This document shows positions 46,222 to 57,482 of a stretch of DNA of 64,000 nt, one piece after another (the first letter of the stretch is position 1; each line of letters starts with the position of its first letter). The position numbers and the translations under genes were made by a program. The notes under the pieces are model-generated. The model was given only the letters and a program-made list of their open reading frames with translations, was not told where the DNA came from and did not search any database. The DNA is from Dioscorea cayenensis subsp. rotundata (taxonomy: Eukaryota > Streptophyta > Magnoliopsida > Dioscoreales > Dioscoreaceae), in assembly GCF_009730915.1 (NCBI RefSeq), contig NC_052480.1, forward strand, positions 4,278,001 to 4,342,000. The letters are read 5' to 3'.

Positions 46222-46460
46222 AGGGTTTGTAGCCTAATTGTATTGATCCACTGCATAAGCGATTGGCATGAGGGATTTAAGAATTCAAGTCCTACTGAAC
46301 ACAGTAGTGATAATGGATCTTCAGTTGTAGGTGCAAGTTTGTAACCAGAATCTGGTGTCACCAAGTGCGAATGTACGGATTGAATCATCAAATTATTGAC
46401 CAATACGTACATCTATAATTGTATAAATATGCTTTATCGTATTTGTAAAAAAAAAATAAA
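46222..46460 (+). mobile_element. Possible tRNA-derived SINE
   Basis: An A-box-like TAGCCTAATTGT (46230-46241) and a weak B-box-like ATTCAAGTCC (46283-46292) lie about 45 bp apart. The segment ends in an A-rich tail (46445-46460). These are the parts of a pol III-type SINE. No target duplication was identified and the B box is degenerate. Confidence 0.4.
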
Positions 46461-46611
46461 AATCTTCCCAAGGATTACTAATATTTACTCTAAATAGTCT
46501 AAAAGTTCTTGTTAAAATATTATCACTATATATATATATATATGTATGTATTAATGTATATATAAGTTATCGAGTATGTTAAAGTTTGAGAAGGATATCA
46601 TGATCCTTTTA

Positions 46612-46653
<42 letters not shown>

Positions 46654-47178
46654 AAGCAAAATCATAAAAAAAATATTTTTTTTATTGAAATGAATTAGGT
46701 TAAAATGGGCAAATAAATTATTATTTAAGAAATTAAATAACGAGAGGTTTTTATTGTATCAATTGGATTGCATTGATAAGTGCCTCTTGTTGCATGGCAC
46801 TACTTCTAATCCATCGATTAGAATTACACTCATGCACTTGGAATAAATAAAATAATAAATTTTAAGATTGAAACTAATTATATTATGACTGATTTTTAAA
46901 ATAAAATAAATGGAATTTCAAAATTGAAACTAATTTTATTATGACTAATATTAAGATTTTAAATAAAGATTTATTCTTTATAAAAAAATGAAAGATAAAT
47001 ATTTGGTAAATCTAGCATCTGAATATATCATCTTTATTTATATATTTTTTACGCTAAATAAACAAATAAAACCACTATATGTAATAATAATAGTATAGAT
47101 GTTTTTATTAAATAAAAAAAATATATTTTTATTTAATAATTATTTTGAATATAAATTGTTTAATATACAAGATACTAA
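46461..47178. other. AT-rich intergenic sequence with (TTA)n
   Basis: No gene. A TTA microsatellite runs at 46612-46652 and a short TA run near 46530. Confidence 0.8.
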
Positions 47179-48326
47179 GGACCCGTTTGGATGGGGGTAA
47201 TGGATCCCTAGGTATGGGAAACATTACCCCCATCCATCTATACCCATGTTTGGGTATCTCTAGGCATGTTTAGAATTCCAAGTCATTGGGCATGTGATGG
47301 GGGTCAACTAGGTTTTGTCATTACCTCCAAAATTGGGGGTAATGCTTGGATTGAAGGTGGGAATGACATATTTGGCCTTGCTTTATCATCCAACCCAAAA
47401 TTGGGGGTAATTAAATACTTTTATTAATTATTAAATAAAATAATTAATAAAAGTATTTAATTATGATAAGTAAAGTGAAATGACATTTTTGCCCCTACTT
47501 AAGATTTAATTAAATAATAATTATTAATTTAAATAACTAATTATAATATTAAAAGTAAATAATAATTAATATAAATTGATCCATTTAAATATTATAATAA
47601 TTAAAGTGAAATGACAGTTTTGCCCCTACATAGATTTAATTAAATAAAATAATTAATAAAAGTATTTAATTATGATAAGTAAAGTGAAATGACATTTTTG
47701 CCCCTACTTAAGACTTAATTAAATAATAATATTAATTAATTTAAATAACTAATTATAATAATTAAATTAAAATATAATAAACATAAATTGAGCCATTTAA
47801 ATATTATAATAATTACAGTGAAATGACAGTTTTGCCCTTACATAGATTTAATTAAATAAAATAATTAATTAAATTATTTAATTATGATAAGTAAAGTGAA
47901 ATGACATTTTTGTCTCGACTTAAGACTTAATTAAATAATAATAATTAATTTAAATAACTAATTATAATAATTAAATTAAATTAAATTATAATAAACATAA
48001 ATTGAGTCATTTAAATTTTATAATTAAACTAAATTCGTTAATGATAAAAAAATTATTTATTCTAAATATTTAATTATAATAATTATTGAGACTAAATATT
48101 TATTTATATGTAATTATTTTATACATTAATTTATCATTACTTATATTAAGGGCATTAAAGTAATTTATATACAATTCGCTATGTCACTTTTGCTATTCCC
48201 AACATTTATTCCTTCCAACCAAACACCTTTTTCATTCCCATTACCATTACTTTTCCCATTCCCATTACCATTACATTCCCATTATCATTACCATTACCAC
48301 TCCTATTCCGTGATCCAAACGGACCC
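47179..48326. mobile_element. PIF/Harbinger-like non-autonomous element (MITE), 1,148 bp, TSD TAA
   Basis: The termini GGACCCGTTTGGAT (47179) and ATCCAAACGGACCC (ending 48326) are inverted repeats with two mismatches. They are flanked by TAA on both sides (47176-47178 and 48327-48329). Trinucleotide TWA duplications are typical of PIF/Harbinger elements. The interior is AT-rich and carries about five copies of a GTGAAATGACA-TTTTTGCCC word (near 47467, 47602, 47686, 47819 and 47899), so it has grown by internal duplication. Subterminal GGGGTAATGG and CCATTACC words are frequent. It ends about 310 bp upstream of the ATG at 48637. Confidence 0.82.
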
Positions 48327-48636
48327 TAATTACTAAATATAGCTTTTATGACGTTTATTTTAACCATATTTTTTCAAACATATTCCTGTTTCTATGCAAA
48401 GAGGCTGAAATCCGGCCTCAAGAGAAGAAATTTCGATTTCTCTAATCTGTTTTTGATTCAATCCCTTGCTAATCTAGGGCTTTCGTGTCCAGGGTTTAGG
48501 GGTTATGATTCTGATTTCAGGGTTTTAGATTTTCTTTCTTTTTTTTTAGATTTGTTGTTTTGATTGTTCTTTTGAAATACCAAACATTAGGGTTTCATTG
48601 CTTGAATTCGAAGCCATTGAGGGCGATTAGCTTGAG

Positions 48637-51600
48637 ATGGCACCCGCTCAGGCATCGATTGTTGTCGAACAAGAGAAAAAATCCGAGCTTGCAGTCAAGG
48701 ATGAGCCCAAAGATGCGAATGAGGATTCTTTTGGTGGTCTGACGAAGGTGGACGAGTGTTTGGAGGATGTAGAAGTTGATGTTCTTGAATCTGTTGATGG
48801 GGATGATTTGGAGCTTTTTCAAGGTGAGGATTTGGACCCTGATGCTACTGAGCATTCAAGCTCCTTTGGGGACACACTATCAGGGTCAGACAATGAGCTT
48901 TGTTCAAGCTCAGGTGATATGGAAGTGGATTCAGGAATGCGTGCCATGGAGCAGCAAACTCTTTCCAATGGATTCCAAAGGCTTTTCAGGTAATTTTTTT
49001 CCTGGGCTTTCATTCCCTGTTTTGCATTTCCTTGTAATCAATCCGTCTAAATGTTTAATTGCATTGGATGGTAGCAGTGCATGATTAAAGTTTGTCACTT
49101 GCAATGCTGTTGACCTTTTTTTTCAAACTTTTGCTTATAGAACGTGTAAAATTAATGTTTGATAAGAAAACTATCAGACTTGTTTTAGCTTTGTGTAATG
49201 TGTCTCGAATGATCAATATGTAAGAGCAAGTTAAGTGGAAAGAATACTTACACTGGTCATGAATTAAATGGATATTTAAGCAAAGGATAAGATTCAAAAT
49301 ACACTTTTTCATGTCCACAAGATCATATTTTGCATGTCTGTATTATGGTTTTGGTTTGCCATAATGCTAATGATGCAGTCAGGTTCTGAGATTTATATTT
49401 TAGAATTTTTTTCTTCTTTCATTTTTAAATGTTTACTTATTGAAATATGTTGCGCTTTGATTTTCAATTATGCATTTCTGTTCATTTTTTGGCTCTTTTG
49501 CAGGCCATTGAGTTAATTAGTATTCATTTTTGGTGTTACTTCATGTGAAATTTTAAGTCACTTGATTCTATACTTGTTGAGAGAATAGGATGTGAGGGAT
49601 TAAGTACTTATTAGTTTATCAGGTAATGTGCTGTTTCTTTATGTTGCTGTTAAATGATAATTGATATCACAAGCAGAAAGGACATTTAGTTGAGGAACTT
49701 ATCTTATCTTCATAAATGTCCATTCTGGGGTTTATTGATGCCTTACTCTGTTTATTTGTTACCTTCTGTACACTTTACGATTTGAAGTTCAATCCAACTA
49801 GAATGAAGGCAGAATGAATATATATATTTATATATGGTCAGATTTAACAGCGAATTTACATTGATTATTAAGTGTTGTAGCATATTCTGAGGTCAGTGAG
49901 AAGAAGCACATATGACTCTGAAATAATTTTATGTTTGCCAGCTTGGTTGCCATGCCTATGTATCTTCACCCTGTGCAAAGCTGTCTAATTTCTCGTTGCT
50001 GATGTGAAAATCTTTGCATACTTCTATCTTCAAAAAAGTGGCATACTTATCCTTATAATCCGTGCAGGAAGAAAAAATTAAGTGATCATTGGAGAAACTT
50101 TATACGTCCTCTTACGTGGAGGTGTGAATGGATAGAATTACGAATGAGTGAATTATACTCTCAAGCTCAAAAGTATGATAAGGAACTAGTGAAATATCTG
50201 CATAAAAAGCAGTTAAGATCAACAATGGTTGAATTAGATGGTTCCGTGTCTAGGGCAGTTCCCTTGGCTTGTCTTAACTGCCAAAAACAAGCAATGAAGA
50301 GGAGAAGAAGGAAAAGGAATGAAGACACAGTTGACATTTCATCATATATGTCACACCACAATTTATTCTCCTATTATGGTAATGACTGCTTTTGACTTTG
50401 TATTGTTGTTTAGCTTATCATGCACATGCTTCTTTTATCTAAAGTCTTGACTGCAATATTAACAGAAAACAAAAGATCGGACATGAACTGTTATTCCATT
50501 GCTGATGATTGCGGTGATCCAGGTACATGTAGCTCATACCCCATTCCCCATTCTTTGAAACCATTGTTTTCATTACTCAGTCATCCTGACGGAGGTATTG
50601 TGTTTGCACATTCTGATGATAAAATGTTTATTTGAATATATACTTGTTTAAATGGATTGACAAGCCTCTCTGAAGTTGACCTATAAGTTCATCTGAAGAT
50701 ATGTGTCAAAATATGCTTCTGGTCAAACATTTCAGACTTGATTTATTTTTTGGTATTTAAACCAGAGACTCTAAAAGCCTTCATCTTAGAACTAACATAT
50801 AAAAAGAAACTGGAGCTTGAATAAATATTACAAAGAACCAGTCAGACAGTTGCGCTTGCACCTTATATCATGTCCATGTGCATAGTTCCTTGATGCAAGT
50901 GAACTTCTACACTTTCTTGTATTTGGGCTGTCAGGATTTTGGAGCTTAAATAAATATTACAAAGAACCAGTCAGACAGTTGCGCTTTCACCTTATATCAT
51001 GTCTATGTGCATAGTTACTTGATGCAAGTGTTGAAAGATTATATTATTATTACTGCTTTTTATTTATTAATTTATTTTGGGTGGCTTTACATCTAACTTT
51101 CTGTACCTCATCACAGTTGACCAGAAAAACATAAGCAGAGATGCTTTTGAAACTCTTAATGAGTGGTTAATGTTAGGAGGTAAGGATACAACTCAGGAGC
51201 AAATTCTGTTGAATATCGAAGCTGTTCATGCCCGTATTCGTAAGGTGAAGGTTCGGCTTGAAGATTTGATGAAGGCCAACAATCAGGAGCTGCCTTTGAG
51301 CCAAGAATTTGTTGGCCCAGGAAACCTATCTAATAGTGTTGCTAGAAGTCTTTATAGTTCTCCTGGACATAATGAAGACGCATTGTTGCATGAAACACCA
51401 CATACTCCGAAAAACCATGTGCCTGAGTATGAGTCGGATGTCGTTTGGCCAGGTAGCACTGTATCAAGCTATGGAGATGACATTGTTGAAAACACTATGG
51501 ACTTATTTTCTGCTGCGCACTCAGATCAACATTTTGTAGACTCATGCAAAGATGTAAGTGCTCATCTTCATTCTGCTGGTTTGCTTCACTATTAGTCCAT

Positions 51601-52096
51601 CAAAATTGCAAACACTATTTTAATCAAGGTAGTTCCATCTAAACAATGTTAGGAAAGAGTAATAGACTCATACATCACTATGCATTGAACTTATGTAGTT
51701 TGTCACTTGTTCAGGTATTGGGTTCAGGGTGAGTGATGTAAAGTTTTGATTCCTGATCTTTTCTTTGCTTTTGCATGTAGAGCATTGATGAAGTTTTGAT
51801 ACACAACCAGGCAGCTGAGGAAGATCAACAGAACTTCGATGTCGGTAATGCAAAGGAACAAAGTCCAGAGCAGGTAAAGGAAAGAAGCCGAGTCTTCCTC
51901 ATCCCAGGAAGGGAGTGCAAACCCAGCAGCTTCTGGTAATGAGAATGATAAAGCAGATAATTTGCTAGAATCACCTGTGATAAAACCCTGTCATTGTGAA
52001 AAGAAAAAGGGCCGAAAGCCGAAGAGAAAGCGGAAAGTTGGATTTAGTGGAACTTCAAAGAGTCGAAGGCTTCAAAAGCGGAGATTGACACAATGA
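48637..52096 (+). CDS. Plant-specific protein of unknown function, nuclear-type (one apparent 1-bp indel in last exon)
   Basis: Five exons: 48637-48989, 50068-50378, 50466-50522, 51117-51553, 51781-52096. The N-terminal ~115 residues are acidic. They are followed by a conserved-looking block (KKKLSDHWRNFIRPLTWRC, then EWIELRMSELYSQAQKYDKE), a basic stretch (KRRRRKRNED), SSYMSHHNLFSYYENKRSD, and a helical region (DAFETLNEWLMLGG, then IEAVHARIRKVKVRLEDLM). I know this as an uncharacterised land-plant family and claim no function. As written, the frame ends at a TAG-less TAA at 51937, after KPSSFW (438 residues). One base fewer in the GGAAAGAAG stretch near 51880 opens a Ser-rich tail. That tail ends in a strongly basic, NLS-like end (KKKGRKPKRKRKVGF, then SRRLQKRRLTQ) stopping at 52094-52096, about 490 residues. 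The longer form is the likelier gene. Confidence 0.8.
50814..51031. repeat. Intronic tandem duplication, ~125-bp period
   Basis: GAGCTTRAATAAATATTACA, followed by AAGAACCAGTCAGACAGTTG and about 50 more bases, occurs at 50814-50900 and 50941-51031 with few differences. It lies within intron 3 of the gene at 48637. Confidence 0.85.
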
Positions 52097-52627
52097 ACTA
52101 GTTCTTCTTGCTTTCAGAAAAGTAATCACAAATAAAGAAAGAAAAAACAACACTTTGTTCTGGTCACATAAAAGAAAAGCTATCTTGCTTTCATTTATAA
52201 TATTCTCATTGTATTGTTTTCATCAGGTGAATGCTAGCATTGTGCTTTGAAAGTTCCCATGTGATCTAGTTTGTGCACATCTCTGTCATAGTTTGTGCAC
52301 ACTGAAATTGAAAATCTGTCAGTGGCCAATTGAATAAAAACCCTTTTCTTCTGTGTGCCTTTTTTTGCTTGTTTCAACACATGTTTAAACCATTTGATAC
52401 CAAACTGTAAAGTGTCTTGCTTCATCAACACTCTTTATCATCTTTTTATCATTAAAGTTCAGTGTCTCATATCAAGATCACACATCTCAAACATCCAAAA
52501 ATATACACACTAATATTCCAAGCCTCTCATCAAAAAAAACAAGAAACTTATACTAAGTAGCACCCTTATCGGATTCGGGTTCAAACCCGGATTGCAGTAG
52601 CGGAGTAAACGGATCCAGAGAAACCCG
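52097..52627. other. Convergent intergenic region, 3' UTRs of two genes
   Basis: About 530 bp between the two stop codons, AT-rich, with no ORF. It probably holds both 3' UTRs, which may overlap. Confidence 0.7.
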
Positions 52628-53670
52628 TTAAGCATCCGAACCCGTCTCCACTTCCCATTTCTCCAAAACCCAACCCACATGTCCTCGCCCATCAACCTCC
52701 GTCCCCATCGCGAAAACCCTCTCCCCCGTCGCCGCCGCCACCGCCACCGCCCTCATCCCCTCCGGCCCGGCCACCGCCCCTTTCCACCCTTTCTCATACT
52801 CCCTCGCCCCCCTCCCATCCACGTACCCAAGCCTCTCCCCCTCCGCCGCCGCGAAGAACGCCGCGCTCGGCGCACCACCACCCTCCTCCCAGATCCCTTC
52901 AACCTTGATCCACCCCTCCGTCGCCGGATCGTAGCACTCCGCCATCGGATCGAACCTCCCCTGCCCCTCCGTCCGATACCCACTCACCGCCCAGAACTTC
53001 CCCCCAACCACCGCTCCCTGACACTCATCCCTCTCCTCCTCCATCGCCGGCAACTCCACCCAATCATCCATCTCCACATCATACGCCTCCGCCGTCTTCA
53101 ACGCGTTCTTCTGCGAATCATGCCCTCCGGCCACGAAAACCCTCCCATCCATCGCCGCCGCAGCAAAGAACGACCTCGCCGTCGTCATAGCTTTCCCCAC
53201 CCTCCGTCTCCCCGTCACCGGATCCACCACCCCAACCTCCCTCATCGGCTCCAGCGACTCCGGATCCCAACCCCCCATCACCACCACCTTCCCCTCCGCC
53301 GCCGCCGCCCTAGCAAACACCGGCACCTCCCTCCCACCCTCCCCCACACATCCATCGTCACGTTGTACGCCACCAACGAGCATCTCGGCAACCGAAACTC
53401 CGCCTTACTCTCCCCGGCGGTGACCAGATCCACCCCTCCTTCAACCTTCTCCACCGGCCGCGCTTGAACCAAAAAGATAAGGTCCTCCGCGGTGCCGATT
53501 CGCTCACGGTGAAGATAAAACTCCGGTGACGTTACAAGCTGGCACCAGCGTCGGCAAACTGGTCGCAATCCCTGGTGAAATCGGTGCGGCACTCTTGCCA
53601 AGCAATCCAACGCTATGTCTTCCGGCAACCCCGGGATCAACACCTTCTCCTCATCACAACCGTTCATCAT
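52628..53670 (-). CDS. F-box/kelch-repeat protein, KMD/KFB type (one apparent 1-bp indel)
   Basis: Single-exon minus-strand gene of about 347 residues after one correction. The start is the ATG pair at 53670 (MMNGCDEEK). The N-terminal F-box reads LIPGLPEDIALDCLARVP, then RPVCRRWCQLVTSPEFY, typical of SCF substrate receptors that bind SKP1. Kelch-like repeats follow, with VVVMGGWDPESLEP, ARSFFAAAAMDGRVFVAGG, HDSQKNALKTAEAYDVEMDD, ERDECQGAVVGGKFWAVSGY and AECYDPATEGWIKVEG. The pattern matches plant KFB/KMD proteins, which target phenylalanine ammonia-lyase or type-B response regulators for degradation. Which substrate applies here is unknown. The frame changes within a G run (C5 at 53341-53345 on the plus strand), between YNVTMDVW and REVPVFARAA; one missing G explains it. 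Codon use is strongly G/C-ending, unlike its neighbours. Confidence 0.87.
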
Positions 53671-56391
53671 GGTAAACACTCCTTTTCAAAGATCTCTCAC
53701 TCACTCACACTATAACAACAAATAGAACAAGTTACTTAGAGAGAGGAAATAGAGTCACAAGAGTCCTGAAGCTGGTAGAGGGGGTATAAATAAGTTGGGA
53801 AACAAGGAAAATATCACATCCATAAATGGATGGATGGATGGATGGATGGATGAAAGTGAATGGGATATAGATATTCATCTCTTGGATGGGGATCAATACA
53901 CCTGGTGATAACTGGATTGCATGATTGATGCCTATAGCTAAAGCTAAAGTACTAAATTAATATTATTTTTTAAAATTTTTATTATTTGTCGGTGTTCTAG
54001 TTGGGATTTAGATGTCCAGTACTATCTCAAACTATACATATATATATATATATATATTTTATTAATTATTAAATTTATTTTTAATAAAATTAATTATGAG
54101 GATAATGGTATTTTCAAACACTACGGTTTTGTATTTGTAAAAGAAGGTGTACAAATGGTAACAGTTGAGGATGGTTACACTTACATGCATGGGAAAAAAA
54201 AAGGTAGAAATTGGGGTTCTAGAAGCATATGAATAGGGTTCTAGTAACTGTTGAGAGTGGCGTGAACAACTGGACTACCACTTGCTTTTGTGATGAGACC
54301 GGTATCTTTGACATGATAATATTCTGTGTGCATGTATGTATATAATTCAAACATAATTTCTATAATAAATTAAAGATAAATAAAATTATTTGGAAATTGG
54401 GAATTGAAAAGAGTTCTAGAAACATATAAACAGTTTGCGGCTGTCTAGCTGCGTAAGTGTGGAATTTCTCTCGCATGATAATATTTTATAGATATACATA
54501 TATATAATATCAAACGTCTTATCAATAATTAATTGGATATATATTAAATTTTAAATATTTGACTAAAATTTTAAATAATTTTTTTGTTTCTTATTTACCC
54601 ATTGATTTTTTTGAAAGGGGTTTAACTCTCTCCAACTGGAATCTGGATGGTTGGTGTTTTTTGAAATTTTTTGTTTAAACTGCCCAAATCCCTACTATCT
54701 TTTGGACCAATATCATTTGTTAATAATTATTGTTTTAGTATTAGCCACTGGTATTTTTAAAACCCAGCAGCTAGTATTGTAAAATATTAAACTTTCGAAG
54801 TTTTCCTTTGGTTTTTTTATTTAAATTTATTTTTTTAACTTTTATCCCAAAAAAAAAAATATTAATTTAATACAAATTTTGAGTAAAATTTTTCAGTAAA
54901 TACCGTACTTTGATATTATTTTAATTTGTATTAAAATGAATATTAAATTTTGATTTTATTTTACTATCAAGATAATTAAAATTTTTAGTTTTAATTGTTT
55001 TCAGTACTAGAGTCTCTTATAATCTACAGATATTTTTTGCTTTTTATTAAAGTCCATTTAGTAATATTTTTTGTGCGATACTAGATTAAATCTTTTATAT
55101 TTAGATTGAATAACTCGCTCAATGCATATCAGACTATCAAAAAAATATTAAAAAAACTAAAAAGATAAAAATACACAATTATAGAGATATGTACGACAAT
55201 TAAACCTAAAAATTTATGGTGAAATTTTGGTGGTGTAGACATCAGAAAATTTGCGTGGAAGACTAGGGTCTGCATTATCAATGCGAAACTTTAATTCCCA
55301 TTCAATTTGCTACCCGATTGTTTGAAACAAGACATAGCAGCTCTCCTGAAAGGCACACGTCTATATCAGGATACCATGGTGTAATCACGTACTTTTAAAG
55401 AAATTTGTGTTTATAATTGAAGTCTATGCTTATATGGTTTATTTATAATTTGTAAGTTATATTTATGGAAGTTAAACATGTAACTCTGTAAATTGAAGTA
55501 AACTATAAGCTATGTGTTTGTACTCTTGTATTTATGTATAATTTGTAAGTTGTATCTCTATATCTTTATATTAATATATAATTTATAATGATTGTGTGGT
55601 ATAAATTAAATTTAGAATCTAAGAATATCGTTAGAAGACATTGTTAATTATTTTTATTACTGTATGTTTTTAAATTTGAAATCTAAGAACACTGTAATGG
55701 ATATATATATATATATATTCTTATGTGTTGAAATTTCAAAGCTATTCATCTAAATCAATGCGGCATAAACACTTAAGTTGGGAAAATTACATGCGATGGA
55801 TGGGTATGATGACCACTTACCCACTTTGCATTTGTTTTCTTCTTCATAGTTGATGAAGCAAGATGCAAATTAGAAATTGTACTTTATTGGGTGAAAGGGA
55901 GGATGAATGCATTTAATGATAAACTATTAGTCTATTAACTAATTTTAACATCATTAACTTTTCTTTTTTTATATTTGACTTTTAAAAATTATAATATTTG
56001 AAATTATTTAAAACAAAATTCAATATATATTTGTGAATTACTAGTGTGAAAAAAGAGAGGAGAATCTTAGATAAAAAAGAAAGATCAAATTACTGAAGAA
56101 TTGATTTATTTATCAAAATTTTCACTATTACCTTCCAAAAAACCAAATTCTGTCTCATGTAAAGTTGCCAGAGTATGATTAACCTTTGGATTTGAAATCA
56201 AGGTTTACATATTAGCATTTTTTTAAATAAATTTTCAATTATATGGGTTTTTGTTAAGTAATTGATATTCCTCTTGAATTATGAACTTTCAATCATATAA
56301 ATCAACTTTATAATAATAATTATTTATTTATTTATTTATTGACAAATGTGACAAGCGTAACAGTCATGCACAAACCGAAAATTAAACATCT
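53671..56391. other. F-box gene promoter side and AT-rich intergenic DNA
   Basis: A GGAT tetranucleotide run (53826-53853) lies about 160 bp upstream of the F-box start. TA runs occur at 54034-54057 and 55699-55718. No further gene or element recognised. Confidence 0.65.
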
Positions 56392-57310
56392 CGGGAGGTA
56401 GAAATGGGGAGTGGGGCGGGAATCCCTGCTCTCAGGGCCCCACTCCCGACGGGTGGGATTCCCCAAAACATCCCTCCCACGGACGGGGAGCGAGGGAAAA
56501 ATTCCTCCTCACCCTAGCGGGTGAGGGCGGGGAATGGTCTCCCTGCCCCACGGGGATCCCCGCCCCGCCTCCCCGGGAACGTGGAAAATCCCTCGGGATT
56601 CCCCAAAAATAATATATTATATATTTTTTTAATATATTTATTAAAAGATTATTTCAACATTAACATATATATATATATATATATATATAATCAATAAATA
56701 TTTATTTGTTAATATTTTTTTAGTTATTATTATGGAACTCACAATTATTTCATACAACTATTAACTATTTAAATTTATATATTTCATTAAAAACATATTT
56801 ATTTAATAAAATCTTAAATTATTTTTAATAAAAATTATTATATAATATATCTACAAAATTAAAATTCAAACTTCTAATTTTTCAAATTTTCTAATATTCA
56901 TAAAAAAACTAATTATTTATTTAATTTAAATGAATTGAATAATTAGGTAATTATAATTTGTCTAGATTTTTTTATTCAAATATCCAGTATGTCTACTACA
57001 TATAAGATTATATTTTTTTATTCAAATATCCATTTAGTATAAATTTTTTTAATCATACATTATATTTTTTTATTTTTCAATCAGTATATAGCGATCTATA
57101 AGACGCAGTATATAAACGTCGTTAGAAATATTATAGATATTTATGTAAAAATTTTTTTATATTAATGTTTTATCTGAGCCCTGGGGGATCCCTCATGGGG
57201 AGTGAGTGGGAGGATTTTTTCCCCAGGGGAATCTTTAACCCGGGAATCCCGCCCGTGGAGAGCGGGGATCCCATTCTCCGCCTCACCCCACCCCCATTCC
57301 TACTCAGAGG
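56392..57310. mobile_element. GC-rich-ended TIR element, ~0.9 kb
   Basis: Two GC-rich blocks (56392-56600 and 57175-57310) enclose an AT-rich centre. The outer ends read GGTAGAAATGGGG and, reverse complemented from the right, GAGTAGGAATGGGG, then GTGGGGTGAGG. They form an imperfect inverted pair, with more inverted words inside (GGGCGGGATTCCC and relatives). It has no coding capacity. The fragment at 10022-10138 looks related. Target duplication not resolved. Confidence 0.55.
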
Positions 57311-57317
57311 CACTGGA

Positions 57318-57482
57318 ATTGGGTTACAAGCTCTTTCTTATATTGAAGATGCTATAACACTCGGTACCCAGAGAGACTCCCACCACTCATACATAGTGAA
57401 TTTTTATTCACTATACTCACTATGCATTCAATGGGATTTAAATACCTAACTTCTCGTATGATACAGTATCCATTGGACTAGC
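57318..57482 (-). mobile_element. Possible tRNA-derived SINE
   Basis: On the minus strand an A-box-like TAGTCCAATGGA (57480-57469) is followed by a B-box-like GGTATTTAAATCCC (57446-57433). Spacing fits a pol III promoter. The 3' side runs to the right end of the GC-rich element. No poly(A) tail is clear, so the call is tentative. Confidence 0.4.

Noticed and set aside
52565..52595. GGGTTCAAACCCGG as a tRNA T-arm
   Set aside because: No acceptor stem, D-arm or anticodon arm can be built around it. It is part of the F-box gene 3' region.
52679..53467. 262-residue plus-strand open frame, Pro/Arg-rich
   Set aside because: It is the antisense shadow of the F-box/kelch gene, caused by its strong G/C third-position bias.
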